A stretch of 20,554 nt of DNA from Silene noctiflora (taxonomy: Eukaryota; Streptophyta; Magnoliopsida; Caryophyllales; Caryophyllaceae): the NCBI GenBank assembly GCA_009801015.1, contig VHZZ01002599.1:25078-45631 (forward strand), read 5' to 3'. A program made the position numbers and the translations under genes. The notes beneath the pieces were generated by a model. That model was not told where the DNA came from and made no database searches. It saw nothing but the letters and a program-made list of their open reading frames with translations. This document shows positions 6,927-17,821 of this stretch, in pieces (position 1 is the first letter of the stretch; every line of letters starts with the position of its first letter).

Positions 6927-8438
6927 ATGGAAGGAAATGGTTTATCAGGAAGAATTTACCCAAACATGGGTGCAGGAATGCCCTTGCAAACTCAAAATCC
7001 ACAATCCAACCTCCAAAATCACCCTCAAATTATGGGTTTTCCCCAACAACAACAGCAACAAATTGATCAACAACAAACTCAACTTTCAATGAGACAACCA
7101 AACTACCCATCATTTAATCCTAATCCAAACTCAAACCCGAACCCGAACCCGTCTCAGAATGGCAAAATTCAGGCCATCCAAGCGACCAACAGTGATGAAG
7201 ATGAACCAAATGATCAGGAAAACAGTTCATCATCCAGTTTGAAGAGAAAAGCTGAAAACAGCAACAACGGTGGAAGTGGGACTATTGTGTCACCATGGCA
7301 AAGGATGAAATGGACTGATAACATGGTGAGACTGCTAATTATGGCTGTTTATTATATAGGAGATGAGGTGGTGGCAGTGGGACCTGAATTAGGATCCGAT
7401 AAGAAGAAACCGGGTTTTGGTGGTGGTGGTGGTGGTGGTGGTGGTGGAGCCATGCAGAAGAAAGGGAAATGGAAGTCGGTTTCGAGGGCGATGATGGAGA
7501 AAGGGTTTTATGTGTCTCCACAACAATGTGAGGATAAATTCAATGATTTGAATAAAAGGTATAAGAGGGTTAATGATATTTTAGGGAAAGGGACTGCATG
7601 CAAAGTTGTGGAGAATCAAACTTTGCTTGAAACTATGGATCTTTCTTCTAAAATGAAGGAAGAAGTGAGGAAATTGTTGAATTCTAAGCATTTGTTTTTT
7701 AGGGAAATGTGTGCTTATCATAACAGTTGTGGTCATGTTACTGCTACTAATGCGAATGCTAATGGTAATGGTGGGGTTGGGGATGAAACTGTTGTGGTGG
7801 TGGGTGCTGGTCAAGGTCAGGTGGCGCCACCGCAGCAGAATCAGTCACCTGCACCACAGGGGCAGGTGTCGTCGTGTTTGCATTCAACCGAATTGCACCC
7901 TTCAATGGTCCAAAACAACAATTTAGGGAATGACGATGAGGATGATGATGATGAGGATGATGAGGATGATGATGAGGAGGAGGAGGATGATGCTGATGAT
8001 CATGAGGAGGGGAATCCTAGGAAAAGGGCTAGGATCATGCAAGGAGGTTTGGGTTCGGGTTTGAATCAGTGGAGTGGAGAAGTGAGGGGAATCCTACAAG
8101 ATGGAAGCAAGAGTTCAAGAGAGAAGAAGCAATGGGTGATGGCACAAATGATGGAATTGGAAGAAAATGGGGTGAAATATCAAAGGGAGGCATTGGAATT
8201 GGAGAAGGAGAGGTTGAAATGGTTGAAGTTTAGCAGTAAAAAGGAAAGGGAAATGGAAAAGATGAAGCTTGCTAATGAAAGGAAAAGGCTTGAAAATGAA
8301 AGGATGCTTCTTTTGTTGAGGAAAAAAGAGATTGACTTTATGATTGTTGAGCAGCAACAAAACCCTGCTCCTGCTCCTGCTCCTGCTCCTGCTGCTGTCA
8401 ACACTGCTGCTGTTAACCCATCTTGCATCAGTGTTTAA
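6927..8438 (+). CDS. Trihelix (GT) transcription factor, SH4-like clade
   Basis: A single uninterrupted exon of 503 codons encodes a probable nuclear DNA-binding regulator. Residues 1-78 are low complexity (Q, N and P runs). A trihelix domain spans about 124-222, with WQRMKWTDNMVRLLIMAVYY as helix 1, then KGKWKSVS (W182) and SPQQCEDKFNDLNKRYKRVN. A Gly10 run (165-174) sits in the loop after helix 1. Residues 227-267 look like the conserved fourth helix (KMKEEVRKLL, FFREMCAYH). An acidic tract follows (336-361), then a basic cluster PRKRAR (364-369, probable nuclear signal). A long charged coiled coil (about 400-475) and a Pro-Ala repeat near the end complete the protein. Domain order resembles Arabidopsis At1g21200/At1g76870 from memory. 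ATG 6927 is the first Met of the frame, preceded by an in-frame stop in the AT-rich leader. Target genes cannot be read from sequence. Confidence 0.92.
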   Translation: MEGNGLSGRIYPNMGAGMPLQTQNPQSNLQNHPQIMGFPQQQQQQIDQQQTQLSMRQPNYPSFNPNPNSNPNPNPSQNGKIQAIQATNSDEDEPNDQENSSSSSLKRKAENSNNGGSGTIVSPWQRMKWTDNMVRLLIMAVYYIGDEVVAVGPELGSDKKKPGFGGGGGGGGGGAMQKKGKWKSVSRAMMEKGFYVSPQQCEDKFNDLNKRYKRVNDILGKGTACKVVENQTLLETMDLSSKMKEEVRKLLNSKHLFFREMCAYHNSCGHVTATNANANGNGGVGDETVVVVGAGQGQVAPPQQNQSPAPQGQVSSCLHSTELHPSMVQNNNLGNDDEDDDDEDDEDDDEEEEDDADDHEEGNPRKRARIMQGGLGSGLNQWSGEVRGILQDGSKSSREKKQWVMAQMMELEENGVKYQREALELEKERLKWLKFSSKKEREMEKMKLANERKRLENERMLLLLRKKEIDFMIVEQQQNPAPAPAPAPAAVNTAAVNPSCISV

Positions 8439-9631
8439 TTGGCTTGCAACAACAGCAGGTCTCACTTTAGATGGAATGTTCTGTCTGAAGCCTTCAGACA
8501 AAATAGGCCATCTGAAATAGGCCTCAGTATGGCTTTAAGGGAATGGTGTCTTGTGATGTAAAGATGTAAGAAGAAGCCTTGCATGTAAAAGTGAGGTGTA
8601 TTTTTACATCTTTTTAGTAGAGTTATTAAGGTTAAGGTAATTGTCTAGTTCTTATTTAGATGTAACAAAATGACAGTGAATGTAAGGTGTAATTTTCGCT
8701 TTTATAGTAAAAGAGTCATAGAAATAATATACCCATCTTTATTTATATGTTTATCGTTACATGTACCTTTTACGTGCTGTCGACGCAATAGTTCATGCAG
8801 TCGACGTAAAACAGACTTACCGAACTATATGTCAGTACCCTTTACGTGTTGTCGACACAAAAAAATCTTCATCGAGTGAAGCCATGGAAAAAACAAAATC
8901 GAAGTCATTAATGGTCAATGAAATCTGCATAGCAACCTATGTTTTGCCAAGCAAGAGTAGAGGCTGCCATGAATAGAAAACAAACACAAGCAAATTCAGG
9001 TTTCCTACTTCCATTTGATTATATTTTTTATAATTACATTCTACTAGAATTAAGATTTTGCGTAATCAACGACTTTGAGTTGCTTCATACTCAGAAGAAA
9101 ACAGGGTAATCCGGGGATGTTTGGCATTAACAAAATGGATTCTGCTTCAGATACTAATAATCTGTTTTCATCGACATTAGGAGTTTAGGACATCATCAAA
9201 GGTCGAATCTTAAACCCTAGGAGTGCTATTTACAGCAAAACTGATCCCAGAGTAAGCAGTGAAAAAATAACTGGCTGCGAAACCTGGGTTAATTATAGTA
9301 ATTTGCAACTCCAATAAAAATAGGCATCACAACTCGGAAGCAGTAATGTTTCAGATGAAAATTATGTTCCATACCAAAATTGCTTGATACAGTGTTGCGC
9401 AAACAATATTCAAAGCGCGAGATCGACCATAGTCAAAATTTGAGGACGTTATTTATGACAAACATGTTTCAAACATGCATGTCCTCATTATGTTGTGTTC
9501 TGCATTAATTGCTTTAACGGCTACAATCAACATTCCCAAAATGGCTTTGCAGACAATTAACAAGTTCCAGAACTACCCCTAAAACCAACGTTTTAGGGCA
9601 CAATATTCAGGGTTAGATTAAATAATCTTAT
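8439..9631. other. Convergent intergenic region (both 3' untranslated ends)
   Basis: The trihelix gene ends on the left and the pyruvate kinase gene, on the other strand, ends at 9632. Both 3' untranslated regions must lie here. No strong AATAAA was found on either strand; a weak AATAAT lies at 8723-8728. A short direct repeat (8763-8788 and 8835-8860, with a TTTACGTG.TGTCGAC core) is present. Small ORFs across it (8670-8976) overlap this repeat and look accidental. Nothing else recognisable was seen. Confidence 0.6.
8763..8860. repeat. 26-bp imperfect direct repeat with TTTACGTG/GTCGAC core
   Basis: Units at 8763-8788 and 8835-8860 differ at about three positions. Each reads GTACC, then TTTACGTG, then TGTCGAC. 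A partial inverted copy (GCAGTCGACGTAAAA) lies between them at about 8797-8811. Function unknown; it lies in the presumed 3' flank of the trihelix gene. Confidence 0.6.
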
Positions 9632-12600
9632 CTAATCTTCCAGCTCAATGATCTTGACCACGGAATCGTCACCAACCTTCTGGCAAACCACGACTCGATC
9701 ATGTGATTTGATTATACCTAATGCCTTACCGTGATCAAGGGCAACCTTCAACACTGACTCATTCGTTGCACTAGTTGACTCCGCCTGCACAAAAAAGTTT
9801 AGTTCAATCAATCATGGGCATCACAAACTTCTAGCTTCTTAAATCCTAACTTATGAACTGGTACTTGCAATAAAAAACCGTGCATTGATTGCATTCAAGA
9901 CTTACGGCGTGTCTGGGATCAGCAAGCATGGGGAAAAGTCCTCGGACTATCAATGACTGCCTGGCCTGGTAATTTTTACAAGACATGAAAAGGTATTAAA
10001 ACAAAAAGGAAACAGCTAAATATGTATTATGATGCACGATAAAGACATAAATGAGTCCTGAATGGGTGAATGTGAGACCGACAAAATCATGTATTCCTTA
10101 TTTTATTTGTTACATGCAAGTATCTAACTATAAGTTTTTACGTAAAGAACGGAAAAAATGAACTAGTTAAATTCAGCAGAAAGGAAGAGACGTGTCCAGC
10201 ATCCATCATTTTACATCTAGATATCCCAGGAAGGCGCATACTGCCACTCGGCTGACATGTGGTAAGGTCACAAGGACAGTCAGCTAACAGGTGGACAGTG
10301 AGTGGCGAATGACTAAGAAAAGGAAATCAGGGAGAGTTTGTGAAAACTTTGGAGTGTGAAGTTCAAATACAAAAATAATTTGCTACTGAAAAACTGTGGC
10401 GAAACCTCCAAATTAAATGAAAAGCTTTTAGACCATTATGGTAAGACCAAACAAGACCTTACAGAACAAAATGAATAAGAAGATTGACAGGCATCGCAAA
10501 TTTTAAATGCATACATAAAGTAGAAGTAGTACCGGACGCTTCATAGTTCATACTTCAAACTATGAAAAAGAATGTAAACATTTACCAGATATAAGAAAAA
10601 ATAAGCCTGTTAGATGAGCATCCTTAACAATCAAGATTCACAACAAACAGCCAATTGATCTATGCCACAAGAAACCGCCCACAACACAGTGGCCTAACAA
10701 AACGTCTAATGGAAAATACAAAGTACACTCACTGCAGTTTGGATCAGAAACATGGACATAATTACCTGATTAAAACAAGGATGATCAATTTTGCATGCAA
10801 AGGGCAAATTATTACCAACTCAATTACTATCTAAAGCCTTGAACATAATCAAATTTAAGTGTATATACCTCAAAGACACCAGTAAAACTCCACTTTAGTT
10901 GGTCTGTCTTAAGGCGAGGGATCACAACTGAGAGAACTGGCATTGTTGGCCTATATTTAGCAATTAACCTGCAATCAATGAGCAAAATATTCACAAATCC
11001 TTATTTACACACACAAAAGTTGATATCCTGCGGAGCAGAAATTGACCACATTAATAAATTCTAGATAAAATAGAGAAACTTTGATATAAATTGAATATTC
11101 TATTCAACAAATGACTTTACGCCAGAAAACTTGCAGGTTATTCTTTTTCTCTAGTCTTTGATCTTTGGAGCTTACAATGGAAAATAACTGGAGTAGATAC
11201 AATATTCTCATATACAAATTAGAGAATACCTTGCAGCTCTTCCAGAGGAAGTAAAGCAGATAATAACAGACGCTTTCACCTTTAAGGCGGCACGCACCTA
11301 CAAAGAACATTAAAGGTAATATATCAGATACAATAAAAGGAATCCATGACTTTTGCATAAACTCAAGAATGCAAAGTTTTCAGGACGAGCTTACAGCAGA
11401 TGAAGCAATAGATTCCAGGTGAGTCATGGGTTCACCCACAAACTTAACAGTTTTTTTGAAGTACGCATCTTGATTAAACACTTTTTCAGCCTGCATAGGA
11501 TGAACTGCAGAGCTCAAAAAAAGGGGGGGAAATTCACAGTTTATTAGGATCCCTTGTATATATCTCATACCTCAAAACAGATTCTATCAACAGTTTTCAC
11601 AGTTTCAATAGGGTACAAGCCTCTGAATGTCTCAGCTCCAAGGAGAATCGCATCACTCCCTGCAGTTCATGATTAATCAAGAAGATCAGTCATGAATTTG
11701 TATAAACATTAGTAAATCACAGCCAAAGTTCGCATCCCTCCTTGTGAGAATACATAGACATAGAGCAAAGCACATTGGGGACACTTGTATCTAATATTAC
11801 GAAGAAAAGGGGGGAAACGAAAAACAGGAAAGACGGCAATCAAATTTCAACAGTATCAATGTCACTAACCATCCAACACAGCATTAGCAACATCAGTCGC
11901 CTCGGCACGAGTAGGCCTGAGATTGTTGGTCATGCTGTCAACAACACGAGTAACAACAGCTGGTTTGCCAACCATATTACATCTATGCAAAGCAGCTTTT
12001 TGAAACAAGAATACCTTCAAGGAAGAGATGAAACTCGTCATGTAGCAGCTAATGTCATATATTCCCTCCCCCAAAAAGCACGGAATGATTGTAATGTTTG
12101 CAAAAAAAAAAAAGAAAGAAAAAAGAGGGGCAATGATAGAGAGAATAAGATAGCAGACCAACCTTCTCAGGTGGGAGATCAATGCCCAGGTTTCCACGAG
12201 AAAGAATGATGCCATCTGCCTCTTGAAGTATTTCGTCAAAGTGGGTCAACCCCTACAGAAGCAGTAGGAAAAGGATACCATATTTAAAAAAAATCACGAC
12301 CAATTGACATGATTGCCACTTATGCCAGCATACAAATTTCTTGAAGCAATTCACAATAGGTAAATAGCGTTTGGTCTCACCTCTACATTTTCAATCTTTG
12401 CATATATTTGTGTCTGACCTAGGTCACCTAAACTTGACAAAAGCTCCCGAGCCTGCGCAAATGATGAAGGTTTAAAAGTCAGAAATTACTACTTACCAAC
12501 ATTAACAAGAAGCTAAATTCAAAAGAAGATAGAACATTATCAACCTGACGAACATCCTCTGCGTGACGAGTATATGATAGTGAAAGGAAGTCAATTTTAT

Positions 12601-15600
12601 TTTGAACCCCCCAGGTGCTTATGACCTGGACAACCACAATAAATAATTGCGAAAAAAATGTTAAGGGCAAGACCATTCAACACTGGCTAAATAGGAAAAT
12701 TTAAAAACCAATACTAACTGGTACGCCTAGTCGCCTACCTCCTTATCTTTCTCCGAGAGAGTTGGCATATCGATATGAACTTGAGAAGCGTGCAAAGTAA
12801 ACAGTGTTCCATCCAATGTTGCGGAATTCTTGATCACACAAACAACATCATCCCCTTTCGCCTCAGACACCTAATCAATACATGCACAGGAAAGGCATAA
12901 GTAGCTTTTTAAAAAGGGATACAACCGATTCTAGCTTACTAGCACACTTAAGTTCCTCAGAATCCCAAAGCAACACCTTCAGCTGTTGAAACCAGAGCAT
13001 CCACAAAAGATATGAGTAGCATTGCCACATAGGAACATATACATACCTCTAGCCAAACAGATGTGATTTCACTTCCGGTGAACAAGTATTTACCCATGAA
13101 GATCATATCTCCCTTTTTCACTGCCTGCAAGATCATTGAAGTTGGTTTAGTACTGCAAATTAATATATTTTGCTACAGATTCTATATCAATAGAATATTA
13201 TCTAAAATATAAACAATTATGACTCCGAAATAAAATTCCCAATTACATTCAAATAATGGAAATCCTGATTATTCATAACATGTTAAACATTAAAGAAACT
13301 ATAGGCCATAAATTCAGAAATAGAAAATTTTAATTAAAAAGCAGATCACATGGTGTGAATAGGAGAATAGAGGTTGAACATTCCTTTAAGCAAGCCCATA
13401 GGAACAATACCAGTGAGCCCCCAAGGACATCTACCACAGACTGATCAGGCCTCTACTTACACTACGTAATAGTAGTAGAGCAAACAGCCATTGCAAACAG
13501 TATGAACACATTCTACATAGAAAGACCTCACAAAATCCCCCCTAGAATTAGGGGCAAGAAAAAGGGACTAAACTTTGAGTTTTTTTACATTTAAGGACCC
13601 AAACTATTAAACTTTCCAGTAAAGGATTTAAAACGCTTTTCCATCAATACTGCCATAGTTTTGGTATAACCTCTTTATTTTTATGAAAAGCCATCCCTAG
13701 TTTTATTTTTCATTTTACTTCATGACAAATTTCATTTGCCCTCTCTATCTATTACAACCCTTATTTATAACTCTGCAAATACGTCAAACATCCAACTGGC
13801 AGGGGTGAAGCTTCACCATCTTGATGCCATAGAGAAATTTTCAAGGTGGTAGCACATTCAAACTTATTGCAATTTGGCGTGCAGGCACTTCTCTGTTCAT
13901 CTTCCACTTATTTAGAAAAAGATGGGATACATTTTACGAATCATGTGGGTTTGGCTCCATTATAAGTCTTCATTCGATTGATGGTTGGTTTTTTGGTTTC
14001 TATTTATTGTTTCCATTAAATATCTGGTTTTGGGGTGTTATAGTATATGTTTTCTTTAATTAGGTGGTTATGAATCTTATGATTATGGTCTTGGAATAGT
14101 CGTCTTGCGCCTATGCGCTAATATGTTTTGAACATTGCTGTTTTGCTTTAATTGGATGCCATATTGCTGTAAAAAAATGGAGGTGTGGAGGATCAGGGAG
14201 AAAATATAATTTGGGATCTGACTTTAACTAATAGAAGAGACACTAGTTCGTACATATCTGAACAATTCTCTTTGATGATGGAGGTAAGAAATCAGCTGGC
14301 TTGTTTTCATGTGTCTGATAAGGTAATGGCATAACTGATTTGTCATATACAGAGTATTTAATAGAGTTATATGAAGTCCTTAACTGGATTCAAAAAAGAC
14401 CGTAGTTGTGTTCCGAAACTTACCCTTCACTCATCTCACAATTCCACCTAACGAATATATTACCCCTCAACAGTAGCAAGTTCGATCTACAGCAAAAATG
14501 TTGATCTTGCTCGCGTTATTATGTGAACAAAACACAATGATAAAATGGAAAAATATAGTGAAGTAAGATAATATAATTATACTAAAACCTTGAAAAGTAC
14601 ATATGTCAAATCACCGAAGTCAAAAATATCGCCGACGTTTGAAGTTAAACACAGGCCGCGTTTGTCATGCAATAACGTTTTCATAATCCCTAATTAACAA
14701 ACCTATTACGTTGTACCTGCGACAAATAATAACAGATTTAATTCACAAACCTTGGCAAGACCATTGTAATTAATGGGTAAAAGTTTTGAGGAGGCATCGA
14801 TCTCTAGATTTGGCGTAAGAGTGACAAATTCATTTTCCTTGAGAGATATTGCTTTCCCACTTTTATTTACAACTTGAACCTCTGCTCCAACAGTGTCCAA
14901 CATGACCTGAGATCCGCAGAAATAATATTAACTAATTACCTTTAATTTGGTCATCTTAATTAAGTACAACAGAATTTGCTTATTTCAAACAAATTTCAGA
15001 ACATACAAAAGAAGCAAGACTTTCCATGATTCAGCAGCTGATTAATTGCTATCCTTTTCAGACATTAAGAAGTAAATAGGTAGCAAGCACGAAAATATAT
15101 CACAGGATGATGCAATGAACAAATCTAAATTAAAGCCAGAAACATAAATACTAGTGGAACATGAATGCAAGTTTATGAGCACAAAAAGGCCCAACCAAAG
15201 ATTCGGTAGTCTCTACTTTTCTCCAATCAATGCAATCGATTAAAAGACCAACATTTATAGCAATAACAGATTTATGCACCCTTTGACACTAAGATTCTGA
15301 ATTGGTTTTATGATGTTTGATCATTGTATAGTTCAACGAGCCACAGCTGGGTAATACTGAAGTGAATCATCTTGACCAACGATAACTGTACTAAAAAAAC
15401 CCTCCTCATTACTGCCTAAAATTGCCAACCAAATCTATAAGACTTTCAAAATATAACTGATCAGAAACTGTACAACCGCGTATGGCCCACAACGCACAAT
15501 CACTTTCATAATTACACTAGCTGCAGCTAAATTTATCCCGCAATCCTTCATTCAACGATTGCTAAAACTGTTTACCAAAACACACACATACCACAAATTT

Positions 15601-16522
15601 CTTCCTCCTCCCTAACACAAGTACACTAGCTAACAACTCTACCTAACTTTCAATTAGCCATGGTAAAACTTTGCATAATAAAGCAGTAAATGTTATGGAT
15701 TGGAGCATATTCAAATTTGAACGTCATGGCAACAACGTAGAATCAGCGACTCTTCATTTAGCTACCGAAACCACAATTCGCAAAAACATCAATTATCATC
15801 ATTCATCAATCAATATTAAATACTTCATACAATTTCATTAATTCAATACAAATTTCATAATATATCTCGATCGGATATTTTGACAAAAATGTATACAATC
15901 AAATGGAACGATGATGCAAATAGATTTTATTCGAAAGGACAAAGCGATATAAACATACAGCGCAAAGTTTCTTAGTAGCTTTAACAGCAAGTTTCAAATT
16001 GTCCAGAGTTTGACGATGTGTAGCAGCATCACCCCATGAAAAGTCAAACCTAGCAACTACACACATGAAAATCAAATTTCAATGAAAATGATCTCAAACA
16101 AAAACCTAAAATCGAACACAAAATGAATCAAATTTCAATCCTAAAATTACCAGACATTCCAGCGTTGAGTAAGCCAGAAATGACATCGACTGTTTGGGAG
16201 CGAGGACCTAGAGTTCCTACGATCTTGGTCATCGCGGAGAAAAAATTCTGTGAATCAAATCAAATCAAATGAATGTTAGCGAGATTGACAAAAATGAATG
16301 TCTGTAATTATCCTTGTAAAACCGATTACAGTGTACAACAACTTTATAATAAATGAGGTTCACAAGCATTATAAGGTGGTTATACGCCGCACAAGGGTGT
16401 TATGAATATAATAGTAGATGAAATGGAAGAAGAAAGGAAGGAAGGAAGAATACAGATTTGGAAGGTTCGAGAATGGAGGCCATTCGAATAGGTTCTTCGA
16501 GGAGCAAGTTAGTAGAAGGCAT
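9632..16522 (-). CDS. Pyruvate kinase, cytosolic type (16 exons, 527 aa)
   Basis: This enzyme makes pyruvate and ATP from phosphoenolpyruvate and ADP in the last step of glycolysis. Joining 16 exons with GT-AG borders gives an intact 527-residue frame. It closely matches the plant class of Arabidopsis At3g52990/At2g36580 (recalled, about 527 aa). There is no transit peptide: the protein begins [20 protein letters not shown]. Visible motifs are TKIVGTLGP (30-38), [10 protein letters not shown] (56-65, for the usual RxNFSHG), LDTVGAE (91-97, usually LDTKGPE), the B domain (about 98-205), AKIENVEG with catalytic Lys256 and metal ligand Glu258, SRGNLGID (279-286, usually RGDLG, so Asn282 replaces the second metal ligand Asp), [17 protein letters not shown] and the C-terminal domain (about 370-527, ending KIIELED). 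The ATG at 16522 is favoured because the N-terminal [17 protein letters not shown] block aligns with the class. An internal Met (residue 14) is an alternative start. It is convergent with the trihelix gene. Confidence 0.95.
9632..16522 (-). other. Exon map of the pyruvate kinase gene
   Basis: Exons in transcript order (plus-strand coordinates): 16454-16522, 16151-16247, 15959-16056, 14751-14906, 13047-13124, 12739-12870, 12545-12625, 12381-12452, 12163-12252, 11870-12014, 11571-11659, 11395-11490, 11230-11297, 10869-10968, 9906-9965 and 9632-9784 (TAG stop 9632-9634). Lengths sum to 1584 nt. Codons are split at the exon 2/3, 10/11 and 13/14 junctions; all other junctions are phase 0. Every donor read is GT and every acceptor AG. 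Borders were placed by reading splice sites and matching the conserved protein, with phases checked by exon length. Only alternative splicing and the untranslated exons are left open. Most introns are short; the exceptions are 9966-10868, 13125-14750 and 14907-15958. Confidence 0.9.
13125..14750 (-). other. Long intron 4 of the pyruvate kinase gene (1626 bp)
   Basis: This is the longest intron. Its middle (about 13560-14480) differs in texture from the flanks: T-rich on the plus strand, with GTTTTGG and GGTTTTTTGG runs. That could reflect an old insertion. I found no terminal repeats, target duplication or reading frame to support one, so it is reported only as intron with nothing recognisable inside. 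Confidence 0.5.
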
Positions 16523-17334
16523 GATGTTTCTGTCCTTGATGTTGTGTTGTGTTGAATGACGGAATGATGGAATGAAGAAATTAAGGTGGAGGGAGATGAA
16601 GGTGGTGTTGTTAAAGGGAAAGAAAAAGAGTTTATGCGAATTTGGAAATGAGAATATTACGAGTAGGTAGTGTAGTTTGGGTGAAAAGATAGGTCAGATG
16701 GATGGACCGGGTGTTTGTGCTTGGTCGAAGGGTGTGAAAGATTGAATAATAAGTCTTTTTAACGCTGGTATATCGGTCTTAAATTAAAACAGATTCAATA
16801 TATGACACTTGTATAAATATAGAAAAATCTATTATTAATATTTAGACATTTTGTTTTTATCTTATATATGAGACTGGTAAACTAAAAGCTATTTGACCAT
16901 CTTAAATTTAAGACAGTTAGTAGCCATCTCAAATGAGAATTTGTCAAGTTTGAAAGTGGGGTGGATGTTGTTCTAGACTTCTAGTCTTCTAGAACTAGAA
17001 TCTAGAATGATTGTCTAGACTTGTAGCGTGCTGGTACAAAATGTACAATAGACTTTTGGCGACGGCGATGTGTTTGTGACTTTGTGTTGTATGTTTGGGG
17101 TTGAATTGCATCATGTTGCATGTACGTCATGATGCACTCCTACTAAAAGATGTTGATACATTTGATTTGGATTGGCTCATGTTTTGTGTGTATCCATCTT
17201 ACAAATTACAATTAATCTCCATGGATAGATTCATAGATGAACAAAAGGCCACTTGGTATTGTTTAACAATTTTGTTTTTTAAAAAGGTGGGACCTGAGTA
17301 CAGGCTAAAAGCCAAAAAAAATGGCATTTCTCAT
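16523..17334 (-). promoter_or_regulatory. Upstream region of the pyruvate kinase gene
   Basis: On the minus strand the 100 bases before ATG 16522 form a CT- and CA-rich leader typical of plant mRNAs (for example CTCTTTTTCTTTCCC near 16615-16632). A TATA-like TATATTTATA, read on the minus strand, lies near 16813-16822. That is rather far (about 290 bp) from the ATG, so the core promoter is uncertain. Farther out are a 14-bp palindrome TCTTAAATTTAAGA (about 16901-16914) and an imperfect hairpin rich in CTAG (16971-17007). The 81-codon frame at 17095-17340 has no recognisable domain and is not called. Confidence 0.35.
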
Positions 17335-17429
17335 TTGTGACGGACCCAAAATGTGACCATTTTAATGAGAAAATGTGAAAATTGGTGGTTACATTTTATC
17401 TTAAAGTGGTAACATTTGTGCCGTCACAA
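17335..17429. mobile_element. Small foldback MITE-like element
   Basis: TTGTGACGG at 17335-17343 is perfectly inverted as CCGTCACAA at 17421-17429. The symmetry continues imperfectly inward (CAAAATGTGACCA against TGGTAACATTTG, and GAGAAAATG against CATTTTATC). Nearly the whole 95 bp can therefore fold into one hairpin with arms of about 38-41 bp. No protein is encoded. A further TTTGTGACCG follows just outside the right end. Class is unassigned, possibly a Mutator- or CACTA-related MITE. Confidence 0.5.
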
Positions 17430-17712
17430 TTTGTGACCGTAACAAGCAAGACCAACAAAAAAAAAATTCTAAAGGTAGTGATTCACATTTTCATAAGATG
17501 GTGTTGGACAAAAAAACTTTAATTTTAAATATTGTAATTATTGTGGCCAATTTGATCTTTTAAGAAATTTACGCATTTTTGAATAGTTACCCCCACACTC
17601 ACATCAAGTGATAAGCAGTTTTGAGAAATTTATGGTTGATTATGATATTTATACTAAAAGGGTGTTTACTCAAAAAAAAAATAGTCCCCGAAATGTGTCT
17701 TCTAGGTCCTAG
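17430..17712. other. AT-rich intergenic sequence, nothing recognised
   Basis: AT-rich DNA between the foldback element and the RNase H-like relic. No coding frame, repeat or regulatory site could be supported. Confidence 0.5.
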
Positions 17713-17820
17713 TCAGAGCTAGCTTTTGGATGGATAAAAATCAATAATGATGCAACAATCTATGAAAATGGTGATGTTGGATTGGTATGGCAGCAAGACA
17801 TAATGAAGGCAAAATCGTGC
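17713..17820 (+). pseudogene. RNase H-like fragment of a non-LTR (LINE-type) element
   Basis: The plus-strand frame reads SELAFGWIKINNDATIY and then ENGDVGLVWQQDIMKAKSC up to 17820. The pattern W.KIN.DA followed about ten residues later by G.VW resembles the start of the plant RVT_3/RNase H domain carried by LINE-derived sequences. A stop lies just upstream (TAG 17710-17712). The match ends exactly where the LTR at 17822 begins, so the relic appears to have been cut by that insertion. The fragment is short, so the family call is tentative. Confidence 0.4.
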
Positions 17821-17821
17821 A

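Noticed and set aside
8115..8501. Minus-strand ORFs rich in Ser/Arg and Phe/Leu opposite the trihelix gene
   Set aside because: Artefacts of the antisense of the coiled coil and Pro-Ala repeat.
11775..12249. Plus-strand 144-codon ORF and minus-strand ORFs in the pyruvate kinase gene
   Set aside because: The plus-strand frame is antisense to an exon. The minus-strand frames are single exons of the pyruvate kinase running into introns.
17095..17340. 81-codon ORF between the pyruvate kinase gene and the foldback element
   Set aside because: Composition like intergenic DNA, starts without clear context, no recognised domain.
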